64,000 bases of DNA from Burkholderiales bacterium GJ-E10 (lineage in GTDB: Bacteria > Pseudomonadota > Gammaproteobacteria > Burkholderiales > Burkholderiaceae_F): contig AP014683.1 in assembly GCA_000828975.1 (NCBI GenBank), positions 1,941,700 to 2,005,699 of the forward strand, read 5' to 3'. Below are positions 20,260 through 30,183 of this stretch, in pieces. The notes under the pieces are model-generated. The model searched no databases. It was not told the origin of the DNA and saw nothing but the letters and a program-made list of their open reading frames with translations. Each line of letters begins with the position of its first letter. The first letter of the stretch is position 1. The translations under genes were made by a program, and so were the position numbers.

Positions 20260-23136
20260 ATGTCCGAACAAACGAAAGCGGCGTCGAAAGGCGCCTCCAA
20301 GTACCCCCTGAACCTGCCGGACACCCCGTTTCCGATGCGGGGCGACCTGCCCAGGCGCGAACCCGGCTGGGTCGACGCATGGCAACGCGAAGACGTCTAC
20401 GGCCAGATCCGCGCGGCGCGACGCGGCGCCCACCGGTTCATCCTGCATGACGGCCCGCCCTACGCCAACGCGGCGATCCACCTCGGCCACGTCGTCAACA
20501 AGGTGCTCAAGGACATCATCGTCAAGTCGAAATCGCTCGCGGGTTTCGATGCCGTCTACGTCCCCGGATGGGATTGCCACGGCATGCCGATCGAGATCCA
20601 CATCGAACGCAAGTTCGGCAAGCATCTGCCGCGCACCGAAGTACAGGAAAAGGCGCGCGCCCATGCCGCCGAGCAGATCGCCCTGCAAATGCAGGGCTTC
20701 CAGCGGCTCGGCGTCCTGGGGGACTGGGCCGATCCGTACCGCACGATGAATTTCCAGGCCGAGGCCGACGAGATCCGCACCCTCAAGCGCATGATCGAGC
20801 GCGGCTTCGTCTATCGCGGCTTGAAGCCCGTCAACTGGTGCTTCGACTGCAACTCGGCGCTCGCCGAGGCGGAAGTGGAATACGCGGACAAGGCTTCGCC
20901 GACGGTGGACGTGGCGTTCGCGGTGTCCGAGGAAGACGCCGCACGGGCCGCCGCCCTGTTCGGCCGCGCCGGATTCGACAAGCCGTGCGCGACGGTGATC
21001 TGGACCACCACCCCGTGGACGCTGCCTGCGAACCAGGCGCTCAACGTGCACCCCGAACTCGCCTATGCCCTGGTCGACTGCGGCGACCGCTACCTGATCC
21101 TGGCCGAGACGCTGGTCGAACGCTGCCTGGCACGTTTCGGGCTGCAGGGCGTCGTCGTCGGTACCGTGCGCGGCGAGCAGCTCGAGGGAATCCGCTTCCG
21201 TCACCCCCTTGCGACGATGCATCCGGGATACGCGCGCACGGCGCCGGTCTACGCCGCCGAATATGTCGGAGCCGACGACGGTACCGGGATCGTCCACGCG
21301 GCACCCGCCTACGGCGTCGAGGACTACCTCTCCTGCCGCCGCCACGGCATGACCAACGACCAGATCCGCAATCCGGTCCAGGGCGACGGCATCTACGCGC
21401 CCGACCTGCCGCTCTTCGGCGGCATGGGCATCTGGGACGCCAACGACCAGATCGTCGACGCGCTGCGCCAGGCGGGGGCGCTGTTGCACGCCGCGCGCGT
21501 GCGCCACAGCTACATGCACTGCTGGCGCCACAAGACGCCGCTCATCTACCGCGCGGCACCGCAGTGGTTCGTGCGCATGGACGGCGCAACGGCCGACACC
21601 CGCGGCGTATTCCAGACCGAAACGGTGGGCGAAACCCTGCGCCAGACCGCGCTGCGCGCCGTCGAGGCGACGGCGTTCTATCCGGCCTGGGGCAAGGCGC
21701 GGCTGCACGCGATGATCGCCAACCGCCCGGACTGGTGCATCTCGCGCCAGCGCCACTGGGGCGTGCCGCTGCCGTTCTTCCTGCACCGGGCGACGGGCGA
21801 ACTGCATCCCCGGACGCTCGAACTGCTCGACGAAGCCGCGCGGCGCGTTGAACAGGGCGGCATCGAAGCCTGGTCGCGCACCCGCATCGAGGAGGTCCTG
21901 CCCGCCCAGGAAGCGCAGGAATACGTCAAAATCGACGACATCCTCGATGTGTGGTTCGATTCCGGATCGACCCACCGCACCGTGATGCGGGGCTCGCACG
22001 CCGAACAGCTGGGCTATCCGGCGGACATGTACCTCGAAGGGTCGGACCAGCACCGCGGCTGGTTCCACTCCTCGCTGCTCATCGGCTCCGCGATCGACGG
22101 CCGTGCGCCGTACAAGGCCCTGCTCACGCACGGCTTCACCGTCGACGCGCAGGGCCGCAAGATGAGCAAGAGCCTGGGCAACGGCATCGACCCCGTCGAC
22201 CTGTCGGCGAAGCTGGGCGCCGAGATCATCCGCCTCTGGGTGGCGTCCACCGACTATTCGGGAGAACTGTCGATCGGCGACGAGATCCTCAAGCGCGTCG
22301 TCGAAGCGTATCGGCGGATCCGCAACACGCTGCGCTTCCTGCTCGCCAACACGAGCGACTTCGACATCGCGACCCAGGCCGTGGCGGTCGACGATCTCTG
22401 CGAAATCGACCGTTACGCCCTCGCACGCGCCGCGCAGCTCCAGAACGAACTGCGCAGCCACTACGACCGCTACGAGTTCCATCCGGTGGTGGCGAAGCTG
22501 CAGACCTACTGCTCGGAGGACCTCGGCGCCTTCTATCTCGACATCCTCAAGGACCGCCTCTACACCACCGCCGCCGCTGGGCGGTCGCGGCGCTCGGCGC
22601 AGACCGCGCTGTGGCACATCACGGCAACCCTGCTGCGGCTGATGGCGCCCATCCTGTCGTTCACGGCCGACGAGGCCTACCGGATTTTCGCCCGCGACCC
22701 GGGCGCACCGGTGTTCACGCAACTCTTCCACGAGCCGCCGCCGGTGGCGGGCCACGAAGCGCTGCTGGCCCGCTGGGAGGCGATCCGCGCGACCCGCGCC
22801 GAAGCTTTGAAGCGGATCGAGGAAATGCGCGCCCAGGGACGCATCGGGTCGTCCCTGCAGGCGGAACTTGCGATCCACGCCCATGGCGAACGCCATGCGC
22901 TGCTCGCTTCGCTGGGCGACGAATTGCGCTTCGTCACGATCACCAGCCGCGCCGAACTGTTCGAGGCGCCCTCGCCCGCCGAGGAACACATCGACGTGCA
23001 TGCCAGCGGCGCCGCCAAGTGCGAGCGCTGCTGGCACTACCGCGACGACGTCGGCGTGGTCGCGGAACACCCCGGCCTGTGCGGGCGCTGCGCGGACAAC
23101 CTGTTCGGTGCCGGCGAAACGAGGCGGTTCGCATGA
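20260..23136 (+). CDS. ileS: Isoleucyl-tRNA synthetase
   Basis: The 958-residue class I synthetase has the HIGH-type motif ([10 protein letters not shown]) near residue 65, the CP1 editing domain ([12 protein letters not shown]), the KMSKS motif ([10 protein letters not shown]) and a C-terminal zinc site (CERCWH...CGRCADN). It charges tRNA-Ile, including the lysidine-modified tRNA-Ile(CAU) discussed at the left end of the window. Its stop codon overlaps the lspA start. Confidence 0.98.
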   Translation: MSEQTKAASKGASKYPLNLPDTPFPMRGDLPRREPGWVDAWQREDVYGQIRAARRGAHRFILHDGPPYANAAIHLGHVVNKVLKDIIVKSKSLAGFDAVYVPGWDCHGMPIEIHIERKFGKHLPRTEVQEKARAHAAEQIALQMQGFQRLGVLGDWADPYRTMNFQAEADEIRTLKRMIERGFVYRGLKPVNWCFDCNSALAEAEVEYADKASPTVDVAFAVSEEDAARAAALFGRAGFDKPCATVIWTTTPWTLPANQALNVHPELAYALVDCGDRYLILAETLVERCLARFGLQGVVVGTVRGEQLEGIRFRHPLATMHPGYARTAPVYAAEYVGADDGTGIVHAAPAYGVEDYLSCRRHGMTNDQIRNPVQGDGIYAPDLPLFGGMGIWDANDQIVDALRQAGALLHAARVRHSYMHCWRHKTPLIYRAAPQWFVRMDGATADTRGVFQTETVGETLRQTALRAVEATAFYPAWGKARLHAMIANRPDWCISRQRHWGVPLPFFLHRATGELHPRTLELLDEAARRVEQGGIEAWSRTRIEEVLPAQEAQEYVKIDDILDVWFDSGSTHRTVMRGSHAEQLGYPADMYLEGSDQHRGWFHSSLLIGSAIDGRAPYKALLTHGFTVDAQGRKMSKSLGNGIDPVDLSAKLGAEIIRLWVASTDYSGELSIGDEILKRVVEAYRRIRNTLRFLLANTSDFDIATQAVAVDDLCEIDRYALARAAQLQNELRSHYDRYEFHPVVAKLQTYCSEDLGAFYLDILKDRLYTTAAAGRSRRSAQTALWHITATLLRLMAPILSFTADEAYRIFARDPGAPVFTQLFHEPPPVAGHEALLARWEAIRATRAEALKRIEEMRAQGRIGSSLQAELAIHAHGERHALLASLGDELRFVTITSRAELFEAPSPAEEHIDVHASGAAKCERCWHYRDDVGVVAEHPGLCGRCADNLFGAGETRRFA

Positions 23137-23672
23137 ACGAGGAACTGCATCCGGCGCCCCCCATCGGCGGTTCGCGCTGGATCCGCATCCTGCCCTGGCT
23201 CGCCGCCGCCGCCATCATCGTCGCCGTCGATCAGATCACCAAGGCGCGGATCCTGGCGTCCCTCACGCTCGGGCAGGTCGTTCCGGTGACCTCCTACTTC
23301 GACCTCGTGCTGGCCTACAACCGGGGGGCCGCCTTCTCGCTGCTCGCCGACGCAGGCGGGTGGCAGGGTTTCCTGTTCCTCGCGATCGGCGTGGCGGCGT
23401 GCACGGCCATCGTCTGGATGCTGATGACCCACCCCGGCCGGACCCGGTTCTCGACCGCGCTTTCGCTGATCCTGGGCGGTGCGCTGGGGAACATCGTCGA
23501 CCGGATTCATTACGGTCACGTCATCGACTTTCTCGAATTCCATTGGGACTGGCTGCGCCCGGTCTTCCCCGGTGGTTACTATCCGGCATTCAACGTCGCA
23601 GACAGCGCCATTTCGGTCGGCGCCGTGCTGCTGGTCGCGGATGAACTGCTGCGGATGCGGCATCGAGGCTGA
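23133..23672 (+). CDS. lspA: Lipoprotein signal peptidase II
   Basis: LspA cleaves prolipoprotein signal peptides at the lipobox Cys. The 179-residue protein has four membrane segments and the two catalytic Asp motifs: [18 protein letters not shown] and [11 protein letters not shown]. The ATG overlaps the ileS TGA (ATGA), the usual coupled arrangement. Confidence 0.97.
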   Translation: MNEELHPAPPIGGSRWIRILPWLAAAAIIVAVDQITKARILASLTLGQVVPVTSYFDLVLAYNRGAAFSLLADAGGWQGFLFLAIGVAACTAIVWMLMTHPGRTRFSTALSLILGGALGNIVDRIHYGHVIDFLEFHWDWLRPVFPGGYYPAFNVADSAISVGAVLLVADELLRMRHRG

Positions 23673-23687
23673 TTGCGGGACGGACGC

Positions 23688-24989
23688 ATGGCGGAATCGC
23701 ACACCCCCACTCCACCGGGCCCGCCCGCGCAATCGGGCGTGGAACCTCCCGGCGTCGATGCCCGCGCGGCATCGGCGGCGCAGGGGCTGCTCGCCGGACG
23801 GAGCATCCTGCTCGGCGTGACCGGCGGCATCGCCGCGTACAAGTCCTGTGAACTCATCCGCCTGCTGCGCGCCGAAGGCGCCCGCGTCCAGGCGGTGATG
23901 ACCCGCGCCGCGCGGGAATTCATCGGCCCCGCGAGCCTGCAGGCGCTCACCGGTTCGCCGGTGTTGGACGACCTCTGGGACCCGCGAGTGGCGGATGGCA
24001 TGGCCCACATCGCGCTGTCGCGCGACGCCGGCGCCATCGTCGTCGCGCCGGCGACTGCCGACTTCCTCGGCAAGATCGCCAACGGCCTGTGCGACGATCT
24101 GCTGTCCACCCTCGTCCTGGCACGACGAAATGCACAGTGTCCGCTGCTGCTCGCCCCGGCCATGAACGTCGAGATGTGGATGCAACCCGCGGTGCAGCGC
24201 AACGTCGCGCAACTGCGCGCCGACGGCGCGCTGCTGCTCGGTCCGGCCTCCGGCGAACAGGCCTGCGGTGAAACGGGCGTCGGCCGGATGCTCGAACCCG
24301 CCGCCATCCTCGAGGAAGTCATCGCGGCGTTCCAGCCCAGGCTGCTGCAGGGGCGCCGCGTCCTCGTCACCGCCGGACCCACGTACGAGGCGATCGATCC
24401 GGTGCGCGGCATCACCAACCGATCGTCGGGCAAGATGGGTTATGCGGTGGCGCGCGCGGCGCGCGAGGCCGGCGCCGCGGTCACGCTGGTGAGCGGCCCC
24501 ACGGGCCTCGCCGCCCCCCACGGCGTGCACCGCATCGACGTGCTGAGCGCGGAAGAAATGCGCGCTGCCGTGCTCGACGCCGCGGGCGATGCCGACGTCT
24601 TCGTGGCGGTCGCCGCGGTCGCCGATTGGCGCCCCGCCAGCGCGGCGCCAAGCAAGATCAAGAAGACTGCGGGAGCGCCGCCCGCGCTGGCGCTCGTCGC
24701 CAATCCCGACATCCTTGCCGAAGTCGCCCGGCTTGCCGAACCGCCGCTCTGCGTCGGATTCGCGGCCGAAACCGAAAGCATGATCGACCATGCCCGCACC
24801 AAGCTGCAGGCCAAGCGCCTGGCGATGGTCGTCGCCAATGCCGCGCAGGACGCCATCGGCGCCGACGACAGCGCGCTCACGCTCGTCGACGAGACCCGGA
24901 TCCTCGCCCTGCCCCGCGCGCCCAAGCTCGAGCAGGCCCGGCGCATCATTGCCGCGATCGCCGAACGACTGGCCCGGACCGCAGCGTGA
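23688..24989 (+). CDS. coaBC: Phosphopantothenoylcysteine decarboxylase/synthetase CoaBC
   Basis: CoaBC is bifunctional in coenzyme A synthesis. The N-terminal CoaC half has the flavoprotein motif [14 protein letters not shown], the catalytic His region and the PAMNVEMW motif with the Cys region [12 protein letters not shown]. The CoaB half (from about residue 215) starts [20 protein letters not shown] and includes SSGKMGYA. I chose the ATG at 23688. A TTG 15 bp upstream is possible. The first ~35 residues are a Pro/Ala-rich tail. Confidence 0.96.
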   Translation: MAESHTPTPPGPPAQSGVEPPGVDARAASAAQGLLAGRSILLGVTGGIAAYKSCELIRLLRAEGARVQAVMTRAAREFIGPASLQALTGSPVLDDLWDPRVADGMAHIALSRDAGAIVVAPATADFLGKIANGLCDDLLSTLVLARRNAQCPLLLAPAMNVEMWMQPAVQRNVAQLRADGALLLGPASGEQACGETGVGRMLEPAAILEEVIAAFQPRLLQGRRVLVTAGPTYEAIDPVRGITNRSSGKMGYAVARAAREAGAAVTLVSGPTGLAAPHGVHRIDVLSAEEMRAAVLDAAGDADVFVAVAAVADWRPASAAPSKIKKTAGAPPALALVANPDILAEVARLAEPPLCVGFAAETESMIDHARTKLQAKRLAMVVANAAQDAIGADDSALTLVDETRILALPRAPKLEQARRIIAAIAERLARTAA

Positions 24990-25041
24990 GACGTCCACCG
25001 CAACGCGCCTTCGCATCAGCGATGAACCCGACTACCAAACC

Positions 25042-25491
25042 ATGAGCACTCTTTCGATTCGCATCCTCGACGACCGGCTCCACGCCGCCCCGCCCGCCTA
25101 CGCGACGCCCGGCTCGGCCGGCATTGACCTGCGCGCGTGCATCGCCGACGCGCTCTCCCTCGCGCCCGGCGAAAGCCGGCTGGTGCCGGCCGGAATCGCG
25201 ATCCACCTCGCGGACCCCGGGCTCGCGGCGGTGATCCTGCCGCGTTCGGGCCTCGGCCACCGTCACGGCATCGTGCTGGGGAATCTCGTCGGCCTGATCG
25301 ACTCGGATTACCAGGGGCAGATCATGGTGTCGCTCTGGAACCGCAGCGCCGAACCGTACCGGATCGAACCGATGGAGCGCATCGCGCAGCTCGTCGTCAT
25401 CCCCGTGCAACAGGTGCGGCTCGAGGTGGTCGACGGGTTCGAGGAAAGCACCCGCGGCGAAGGCGGGTTCGGCAGCACCGGGAAGGGATAG
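25042..25491 (+). CDS. dut: dUTP diphosphatase
   Basis: Dut hydrolyses dUTP to dUMP, keeping uracil out of DNA. The 149-residue protein carries the five family motifs, including [44 protein letters not shown] and the C-terminal GEGGFGSTG. The ATG at 25042 gives the standard length. Confidence 0.97.
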   Translation: MSTLSIRILDDRLHAAPPAYATPGSAGIDLRACIADALSLAPGESRLVPAGIAIHLADPGLAAVILPRSGLGHRHGIVLGNLVGLIDSDYQGQIMVSLWNRSAEPYRIEPMERIAQLVVIPVQQVRLEVVDGFEESTRGEGGFGSTGKG

Positions 25492-25506
25492 CGCTCCCGG
25501 ATGGCC

Positions 25507-25526
25507 GGCAGGCTCCGGCGCCTGCC
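25507..25526. terminator. Hairpin between convergent dut and thioredoxin-like genes
   Basis: A 7-bp perfect stem (GGCAGGC/GCCTGCC) lies in the 39-bp gap between two convergent stop codons. There is no T-run on either strand, so terminator function is only suggested by position. Confidence 0.3.
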
Positions 25527-25530
25527 GCGG

Positions 25531-26007
25531 TCAGTGCGTCGCGCCGCGGTCGGCCGCGCGCGTGAAGAATCCGACGATCGCCGCCACCCCCATCCGACGC
25601 GCATCGGCCAGTTCCCCGGCCTGCGTCGCATAGACCAGCCGGTCGTTGCCGCTCAACAGCGCCGCGGCCGGGATCCCCCGCCGCAGGTCGATGCCGTACT
25701 GCTGTGCGAATCCGACGTTGCGGTCGAACGCGCCGACGTCGACCTTGACGACCACGAAGCGCTTCTGCAGGCCCGCCGCGGCCGGCGCGCGCAGGGCCCG
25801 GTCCAGCACCCGGCAATCCGCGCACCAGTCCGCCCCGAAGACCACCAGCACGTCCTTGCGCTCGGCATGGGCTTCCACCAGCGCCTGCCGGATGTCGGCC
25901 TGCGCATCGGCGTGGGGGTCATACGGCGACGCCCCCGCCGGGATGGCTCCCAAGAACGACAGGAGGCCCGCGGCGATCCCGGCACGAAAAACCGACAAGC
26001 GCTTCAT
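25531..26007 (-). CDS. Periplasmic thioredoxin-family protein
   Basis: The 158-residue protein begins with a signal peptide (MKRLSVFRAGIAAGLLSFLG...PAGASP) and has a thioredoxin fold with the active site WCADC (VVFGADWCADCRVLDRAL), resembling the C-terminal domain of DsbD and thioredoxin_7 proteins. It likely acts in periplasmic disulfide reduction or cytochrome/metal-protein maturation. The ATG at 26007 is chosen because the signal peptide starts there. Confidence 0.85.
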   Translation of the reverse strand: MKRLSVFRAGIAAGLLSFLGAIPAGASPYDPHADAQADIRQALVEAHAERKDVLVVFGADWCADCRVLDRALRAPAAAGLQKRFVVVKVDVGAFDRNVGFAQQYGIDLRRGIPAAALLSGNDRLVYATQAGELADARRMGVAAIVGFFTRAADRGATH

Positions 26008-26148
26008 GGCGACGTCCTCCGCTTGATACGAACCACTCCCAGCGGACACTATGCCACCACCAGAGGCGCCCGGCACTGCGACAAATTGTCGCACCCATCC
26101 CCGTCCCGGCTAGAATTCCCCCGCCCCTCGCCACGGAAATGCCGCGCA

Positions 26149-27645
26149 ATGCTGCTCTGGTTCGTCATCGCCTATTGGATCGTATCGGTCGGGATCGGCC
26201 TCTATGCCGCCACCCGCGTGCGCAATACGAAGGACTTCGTCGTCGCCGGCCGCCATCTGCCGTTCCACATCGTGACCGCCACCGTGTTCGCGACCTGGTT
26301 CGGTTCCGAAACCGTCCTGGGAATCCCCGCGACCTTCCTGAAGCAGAACCTGAACGGCGTCGTCGCCGATCCGTTCGGGTCGTCGCTGTGCCTCATCCTC
26401 GTCGGGCTGTTCTTCGCCGCGCCGCTCTACCGCATGAACCTGCTGACGATCGGCGACTTCTACAAGAAGCGCTTCGGACGAACCGTCGAGGTGATGACCA
26501 CCCTTGCTATCGTCCTCTCCTATCTCGGCTGGGTCGGCGCCCAGATCAACGCCCTGGGACTGGTCTTCAACGTGGTTTCCCACGGCGCGATCACCAAGCT
26601 CGCCGGCATGTGGATCGGATCGGCGACGATCCTCGTCTACACCCTGTTCGGCGGCATGTGGGCGGTGGCGATCACCGACTTCCTGCAGATGATCATCATC
26701 GTCCTGGGCATGCTCTACATCGGCGGATCGGTGAGCAGTCTGGTAGGTGGGGTTGGTACCGTCGTCGCGCATGCCGCCGCCGCCGGAAAATTCTCGTTCT
26801 GGCCGCCGCTCGACCTCAAGGACGTCATCGGCTTCTTCGCGGCGTGGATCACCATGATGCTGGGCTCGATCCCGCAGCAGGACGTGTTCCAGCGCGTCCA
26901 GTCGTCGAAGACCGAGCCAATCGCCGTCTGGGCCTCGGTGACGGGCGGCACGCTGTACTTCCTGTTCGCCTTCGTGCCGATGTTTCTCGCCTATTCCGCG
27001 ACGCTGATCGAGCCGAAGATGGTCTCCGGCCTGATCGATACCGACCCGCAGATGATCCTGCCGCGCCTCGTACTCGACAAGGCGCCGCTCATCGCGCAGG
27101 TGATGTTCTTCGGCGCCCTGCTCTCCGCAATCAAGAGTTGTGCCTCGGCAACCCTGCTCGCGCCATCGGTCACCTTCACGGAGAACGTGCTCAAGCCCTG
27201 GTTCCCGCACTGGTCCGACCGCAAGCTGCTCTTCGCGATGCGCGCCGTCACCTTGAGCTTCACCGTCCTGGTGACCCTGTATGCCGTGTTCTCGCACCTG
27301 ACCATCTTCAAGATGGTCGAAGACGCCTACCAAGTGACGCTGGTTTGCGCCTTCGTTCCGCTCTTCTGCGGGGTGTACTGGAAGCACGCCACCAACCAGG
27401 GTTCACTGCTGTCGATCTTCCTCGGCCTGTCGGTGTGGCTGGCGATGGAATTCTTCGGCCCGGACGATCCGCTGATTCCCGGACAACTCGCCGGCCTGCT
27501 CGCCAGCGCCATCGGCATGATCGTCGGCTCGCTCGGGCCGCAACGCATCCCGCACCAGGCGATGACCCACGAGGAAATCCTCCGCGCCCACGGCAAATTG
27601 AGCGGCCACGCCGCGCAGCTCACGCACCACATCGCGGCGGAATAG
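26149..27645 (+). CDS. Sodium:solute symporter family protein
   Basis: This 498-residue integral membrane protein has about 13 hydrophobic segments and SSS-family landmarks: RNTKDFVVAGRHLPF after TM1, the ATWFGSETVLGIPA segment in TM2, GDFYKKRFGR and TLFGGMWAVAITDFLQM. It is related to the proline/pantothenate type (SLC5). The substrate cannot be read from the sequence. It is a single gene followed by tRNA-Gly. Confidence 0.92.
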   Translation: MLLWFVIAYWIVSVGIGLYAATRVRNTKDFVVAGRHLPFHIVTATVFATWFGSETVLGIPATFLKQNLNGVVADPFGSSLCLILVGLFFAAPLYRMNLLTIGDFYKKRFGRTVEVMTTLAIVLSYLGWVGAQINALGLVFNVVSHGAITKLAGMWIGSATILVYTLFGGMWAVAITDFLQMIIIVLGMLYIGGSVSSLVGGVGTVVAHAAAAGKFSFWPPLDLKDVIGFFAAWITMMLGSIPQQDVFQRVQSSKTEPIAVWASVTGGTLYFLFAFVPMFLAYSATLIEPKMVSGLIDTDPQMILPRLVLDKAPLIAQVMFFGALLSAIKSCASATLLAPSVTFTENVLKPWFPHWSDRKLLFAMRAVTLSFTVLVTLYAVFSHLTIFKMVEDAYQVTLVCAFVPLFCGVYWKHATNQGSLLSIFLGLSVWLAMEFFGPDDPLIPGQLAGLLASAIGMIVGSLGPQRIPHQAMTHEEILRAHGKLSGHAAQLTHHIAAE

Positions 27646-27663
27646 CAGTTTCGCGATCCCACT

Positions 27664-27691
27664 TTGACAGAGTTTCTCCAATCGATATAAT
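27664..27691 (+). promoter_or_regulatory. Sigma-70 promoter of the tRNA-Gly gene
   Basis: TTGACA (27664-27669) and TATAAT (27686-27691), both perfect consensus, are separated by 16 nt and end 12 bp before the tRNA-Gly 5' end. Confidence 0.85.
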
Positions 27692-27703
27692 TGCGATCCT
27701 TTC

Positions 27704-27779
27704 GCGGGAATAGCTCAGTTGGTAGAGCGCAACCTTGCCAAGGTTGAGGTCGCGAGTTCGAGACTCGTTTCCCGCTCCA
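27704..27779 (+). tRNA. tRNA-Gly(GCC)
   Basis: This 76-nt cloverleaf has acceptor GCGGGAA/TTCCCGC, D-arm AGCTCAGTTGGTAGAGC, anticodon GCC in CCTTGCCAAGG and an encoded CCA. It is followed 124 bp later by tRNA-Cys and is probably co-transcribed with it from the consensus promoter upstream. Confidence 0.95.
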
Positions 27780-27903
27780 GATTCTTTCCCAGAAGCCGCA
27801 GCGCGGCTTTTGTTTCGCGGTTCGCATCGCCTCCCCGGCATGCGGATTGCCGGCGGAGTTTCCCGGATGTCCTTTCGTTCCGGGGTCGACGATGCCCGTG
27901 CAT

Positions 27904-27977
27904 GGCGGGGTGGCAGAGTGGTCATGCAGCGGACTGCAAATCCGTGTACGCCGGTTCGATTCCGACCCCCGCCTCCA
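27904..27977 (+). tRNA. tRNA-Cys(GCA)
   Basis: This 74-nt cloverleaf has acceptor GGCGGGG/CCCCGCC, anticodon GCA (GGACTGCAAATCC) and an encoded CCA. The downstream integrase gene begins 182 bp later, so the 3' end of this tRNA is the likely attachment site of the second element. The gene remains intact. Confidence 0.95.
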
Positions 27978-28092
27978 ATAAATCTCCTGACATTTCAAAT
28001 GTTTGCGTGGTATTCCGGCAAGTTCCGGTTCGAAAAACAGACGGCTTCGGCCGCCAAAACCGGCTTCAAATAGGCCAAATCCGGGCTCAAAA

Positions 28093-28132
28093 GGGTGGTA
28101 TACCACCCAGGAATCGGATCGCATGTCCGATT
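28093..28132. promoter_or_regulatory. Two adjacent palindromes upstream of the integrase
   Basis: A perfect 16-bp palindrome GGGTGGTATACCACCC (28093-28108) is followed by AATCGGA-N7-TCCGATT (28112-28132), ending 27 bp before the integrase start codon. They are candidate operators, for example for the excisionase-like protein, or arm-type recombination sites. Confidence 0.5.
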
Positions 28133-28159
28133 ACATGAGTTTCGCGGTATCCTTCCTGC

Positions 28160-29365
28160 ATGGCGACGTACAAAGTCATGGGGGGGCGCGTTCAGGCTCG
28201 AATCAAGAGCAAGCTGCTGCCGAAGCCGCTCTATAAAACCTTCGACAACAGAAGCGATGCGGAGGCGTTTTGCAAACCCCTCGAGGAGTCGCTGCACAAA
28301 GGCATCGTCCCGCCGGGCATCCTCGCGTTGCTCACCACGGTGACACCGCCGGGCAGCCTCGCCACCTTGCGTCAGGCGATCGAGGAGTACCTGGAAAAGA
28401 CGAGTCGCAAGCCGCACGACATCGAAACGCTCAGCGCGGTCAATCGTGCGATCGGCACGACGGAGATCGCGAAAATCACGTTGCCCTGGTGCACGGCCTA
28501 CGTGCTCGATCTCAAAGTACGCGATGGCCTCGTTCCCGGGTCGATTCGCAAACGCGTCGGCGCGCTGCGCCGGTTATTCAACTGGCTCGTGATCCACCAT
28601 CCAGCGACGACGGCGATCAATCCGTTCGCATCCTTGGCGGAAGGCTATTCCTCCATCAACGACAAAGAGCGTCGTTTGATCAAGAGTGCGGGGGGCAAGG
28701 TACAGGAGGATACAAGGCGCGACCGACGTCTCGATGCCGCGGAGGAAGAGGCAATTCGGCGCGTGCTCCGCGGCTACAAGCGACCCGACAAGGAACGCGC
28801 GCCAATTCTCGAAGACCGGCTGGAGCTCGAACTGCTCCTCACCCTGGGGCTTGAGAGCGCGATGAGGCTTCGCGAGATGTACACGCTCACGAGCGATCAG
28901 ATCGACATCGCACACACGAACACGGTCTACCTGGACAAGACGAAGAACGGCGATGCGCGGCAAGTGCCGCTGACACCGAATGCCATTGGAGCACTAGAGG
29001 CATACGCTGCGGAAAAGGGTTTGACGTTCGGCGGTGGGCGAAAAACAACGCGGAAAACCGGTGGCGCGGTGGTATTCCCGACATTGTTCGATGGGGACTA
29101 CCGGCCGGAAGCGCTGAAACGCACGACGTCGAGAATCTCGAGACGCTTTGGTTGGCTGTTCGAATACGCCGACATGGACGATTTTCGATTCCACGACATC
29201 CGGCACGAAGCCACGTGCCGCCTCATCGAAACCGGCGTGCTGCTTGACGTCGAAGTGGCCCGCATCACCGGTCATACCGACCCCCGAATGCTGAAGCGCT
29301 ACGCGAGCCTCAAAGGATCCGACTTGGCGGCGAAGCTGGCGCGGATTTCGACTCGACGGGCGTGA
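28160..29365 (+). CDS. Tyrosine recombinase / integrase
   Basis: The 401-residue protein is a tyrosine recombinase. The catalytic half shows Arg in ESAMRLREMYTL, a Lys on the beta-hairpin (LDKTKNGDAR), HDIRHEA, His in ITGHTDP and the nucleophile in MLKRYAS. The N-terminal part has an arm-binding segment and a core-binding domain with no other homology I recognise. Its position directly 3' of tRNA-Cys and its orientation away from the tRNA indicate that it mediates integration there. Its 3' end overlaps the convergent excisionase-like gene by 56 bp. Confidence 0.92.
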   Translation: MATYKVMGGRVQARIKSKLLPKPLYKTFDNRSDAEAFCKPLEESLHKGIVPPGILALLTTVTPPGSLATLRQAIEEYLEKTSRKPHDIETLSAVNRAIGTTEIAKITLPWCTAYVLDLKVRDGLVPGSIRKRVGALRRLFNWLVIHHPATTAINPFASLAEGYSSINDKERRLIKSAGGKVQEDTRRDRRLDAAEEEAIRRVLRGYKRPDKERAPILEDRLELELLLTLGLESAMRLREMYTLTSDQIDIAHTNTVYLDKTKNGDARQVPLTPNAIGALEAYAAEKGLTFGGGRKTTRKTGGAVVFPTLFDGDYRPEALKRTTSRISRRFGWLFEYADMDDFRFHDIRHEATCRLIETGVLLDVEVARITGHTDPRMLKRYASLKGSDLAAKLARISTRRA

Positions 29366-29831
29366 TCAAAAGCGGGGCGCCGGTGCGCGGACGCCCGCGT
29401 TGCCGATGAACCGCATTCGAAGCCGGCTCCGACTCGATGATTTCGTCGGAACGCCGGACCGGCCTGTGTGCCCGGCGGATCTCCGCCTCGTGCTTTGCTC
29501 GCTCGACGATCGCCGCGAGGAGCTGGGCGCGGATGAATATCCAGCCTCTCCCGATCTTCGTGGCCGGGAGTTCTCCGCGCCGGGCGAGATATTCGATCTG
29601 GTCTGCATCGCAATGTAATAGCTCGGCAGCTGCGTTCGAGTCGATCGTTTCATCGGCATTCTGATCGAATCGCGTGGAGTCCGCGCGCATCGGCCCGCGA
29701 ACCAGAACCTGTTCGCGCAAGTTCCGGCCGCCCTCGCCGGCATCCAGCAGATCGGGACGCGCGAGGCCCCCAGACTGATTCTTGACGTCCGCCGCTTCTT
29801 CTCGTTCGGTGAACTTCATCCCGCGCTTCAT
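29310..29831 (-). CDS. Excisionase-like helix-turn-helix protein
   Basis: The 173-residue protein contains a winged-helix/MerR-like DNA-binding segment typical of excisionases: IDSNAAAELLHCDADQIEYL, followed by ATKIGRGWIFIRAQLLAAI. Flanking parts are charged and not conserved to my knowledge. I chose the ATG at 29831 since GGGAG lies just upstream. Other starts at 29843 and 29819 are possible. Overlap with the convergent integrase gene suggests that the two expression states exclude each other. A recombination directionality role is an inference. Confidence 0.65.
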   Translation of the reverse strand: MKRGMKFTEREEAADVKNQSGGLARPDLLDAGEGGRNLREQVLVRGPMRADSTRFDQNADETIDSNAAAELLHCDADQIEYLARRGELPATKIGRGWIFIRAQLLAAIVERAKHEAEIRRAHRPVRRSDEIIESEPASNAVHRQRGRPRTGAPLLITPVESKSAPASPPSRIL

Positions 29832-30183
29832 TCGAACTCCCATGCTCGCTGGGTAAACCGTCGAGGCTCTGCGGCCGCACCGTGCGTGCCGCGGCCGGGC
29901 CGGGTAACGGGTTGCGTTTCGATTCCCCGCTCCCGCCACCGGTGCAGTGTCGCGAGCATTGGGAGGACCGTTCGATAGGCCACTCGGCGCCCGCCGCCGT
30001 GGTTCGTCATCGATCGCCGTTTATCGAAAGCGCTCTCGACTACCGGATACGGAATTGTTCGGAAAAGTGTCGGCTAAAGCCGACGCCCCGAGGCTTGGTC
30101 CCGGATACGGTCCCAATTCGTCGATTTAGCTCCGCAGTTCTGCGCTCGCTTGAGCCCCCGTCAGGCAACGGACGGGGGGCGGC
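29832..30183. other. Divergent intergenic region with two hairpins
   Basis: No gene is visible. The region holds the hairpin GTCGGCT-aa-AGCCGAC (30069-30084) and a stronger hairpin CCCCCGTC...GACGGGGG (30155-30178) that ends 5 bp before the sigma-like gene start and contains its Shine-Dalgarno G-run. Confidence 0.5.
30155..30178 (+). promoter_or_regulatory. Hairpin sequestering the ribosome-binding site of the sigma-like gene
   Basis: An 8-bp perfect stem with an 8-nt loop places the GGGGGG Shine-Dalgarno stretch (30174-30179) in double-stranded RNA, 4 nt before the ATG at 30184. Confidence 0.5.

Noticed and set aside
20170..23070. Very long open frame antisense to ileS
   Set aside because: It is the complement of a highly conserved synthetase gene in GC-rich DNA and has no recognisable domain. 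Similar shadows oppose rpoD (3162-5567), the MFS gene region (11337-13931) and the oxidoreductase fusion.
29911..29936. tRNA 3'-end-like sequence (TTTCGATTCCCCGCTCCCGCCACC) as a second attachment site for the tRNA-Cys element
   Set aside because: It matches the tRNA-Cys 3' end only in the T-loop and a few C-rich positions, and lies inside the element near the integrase.
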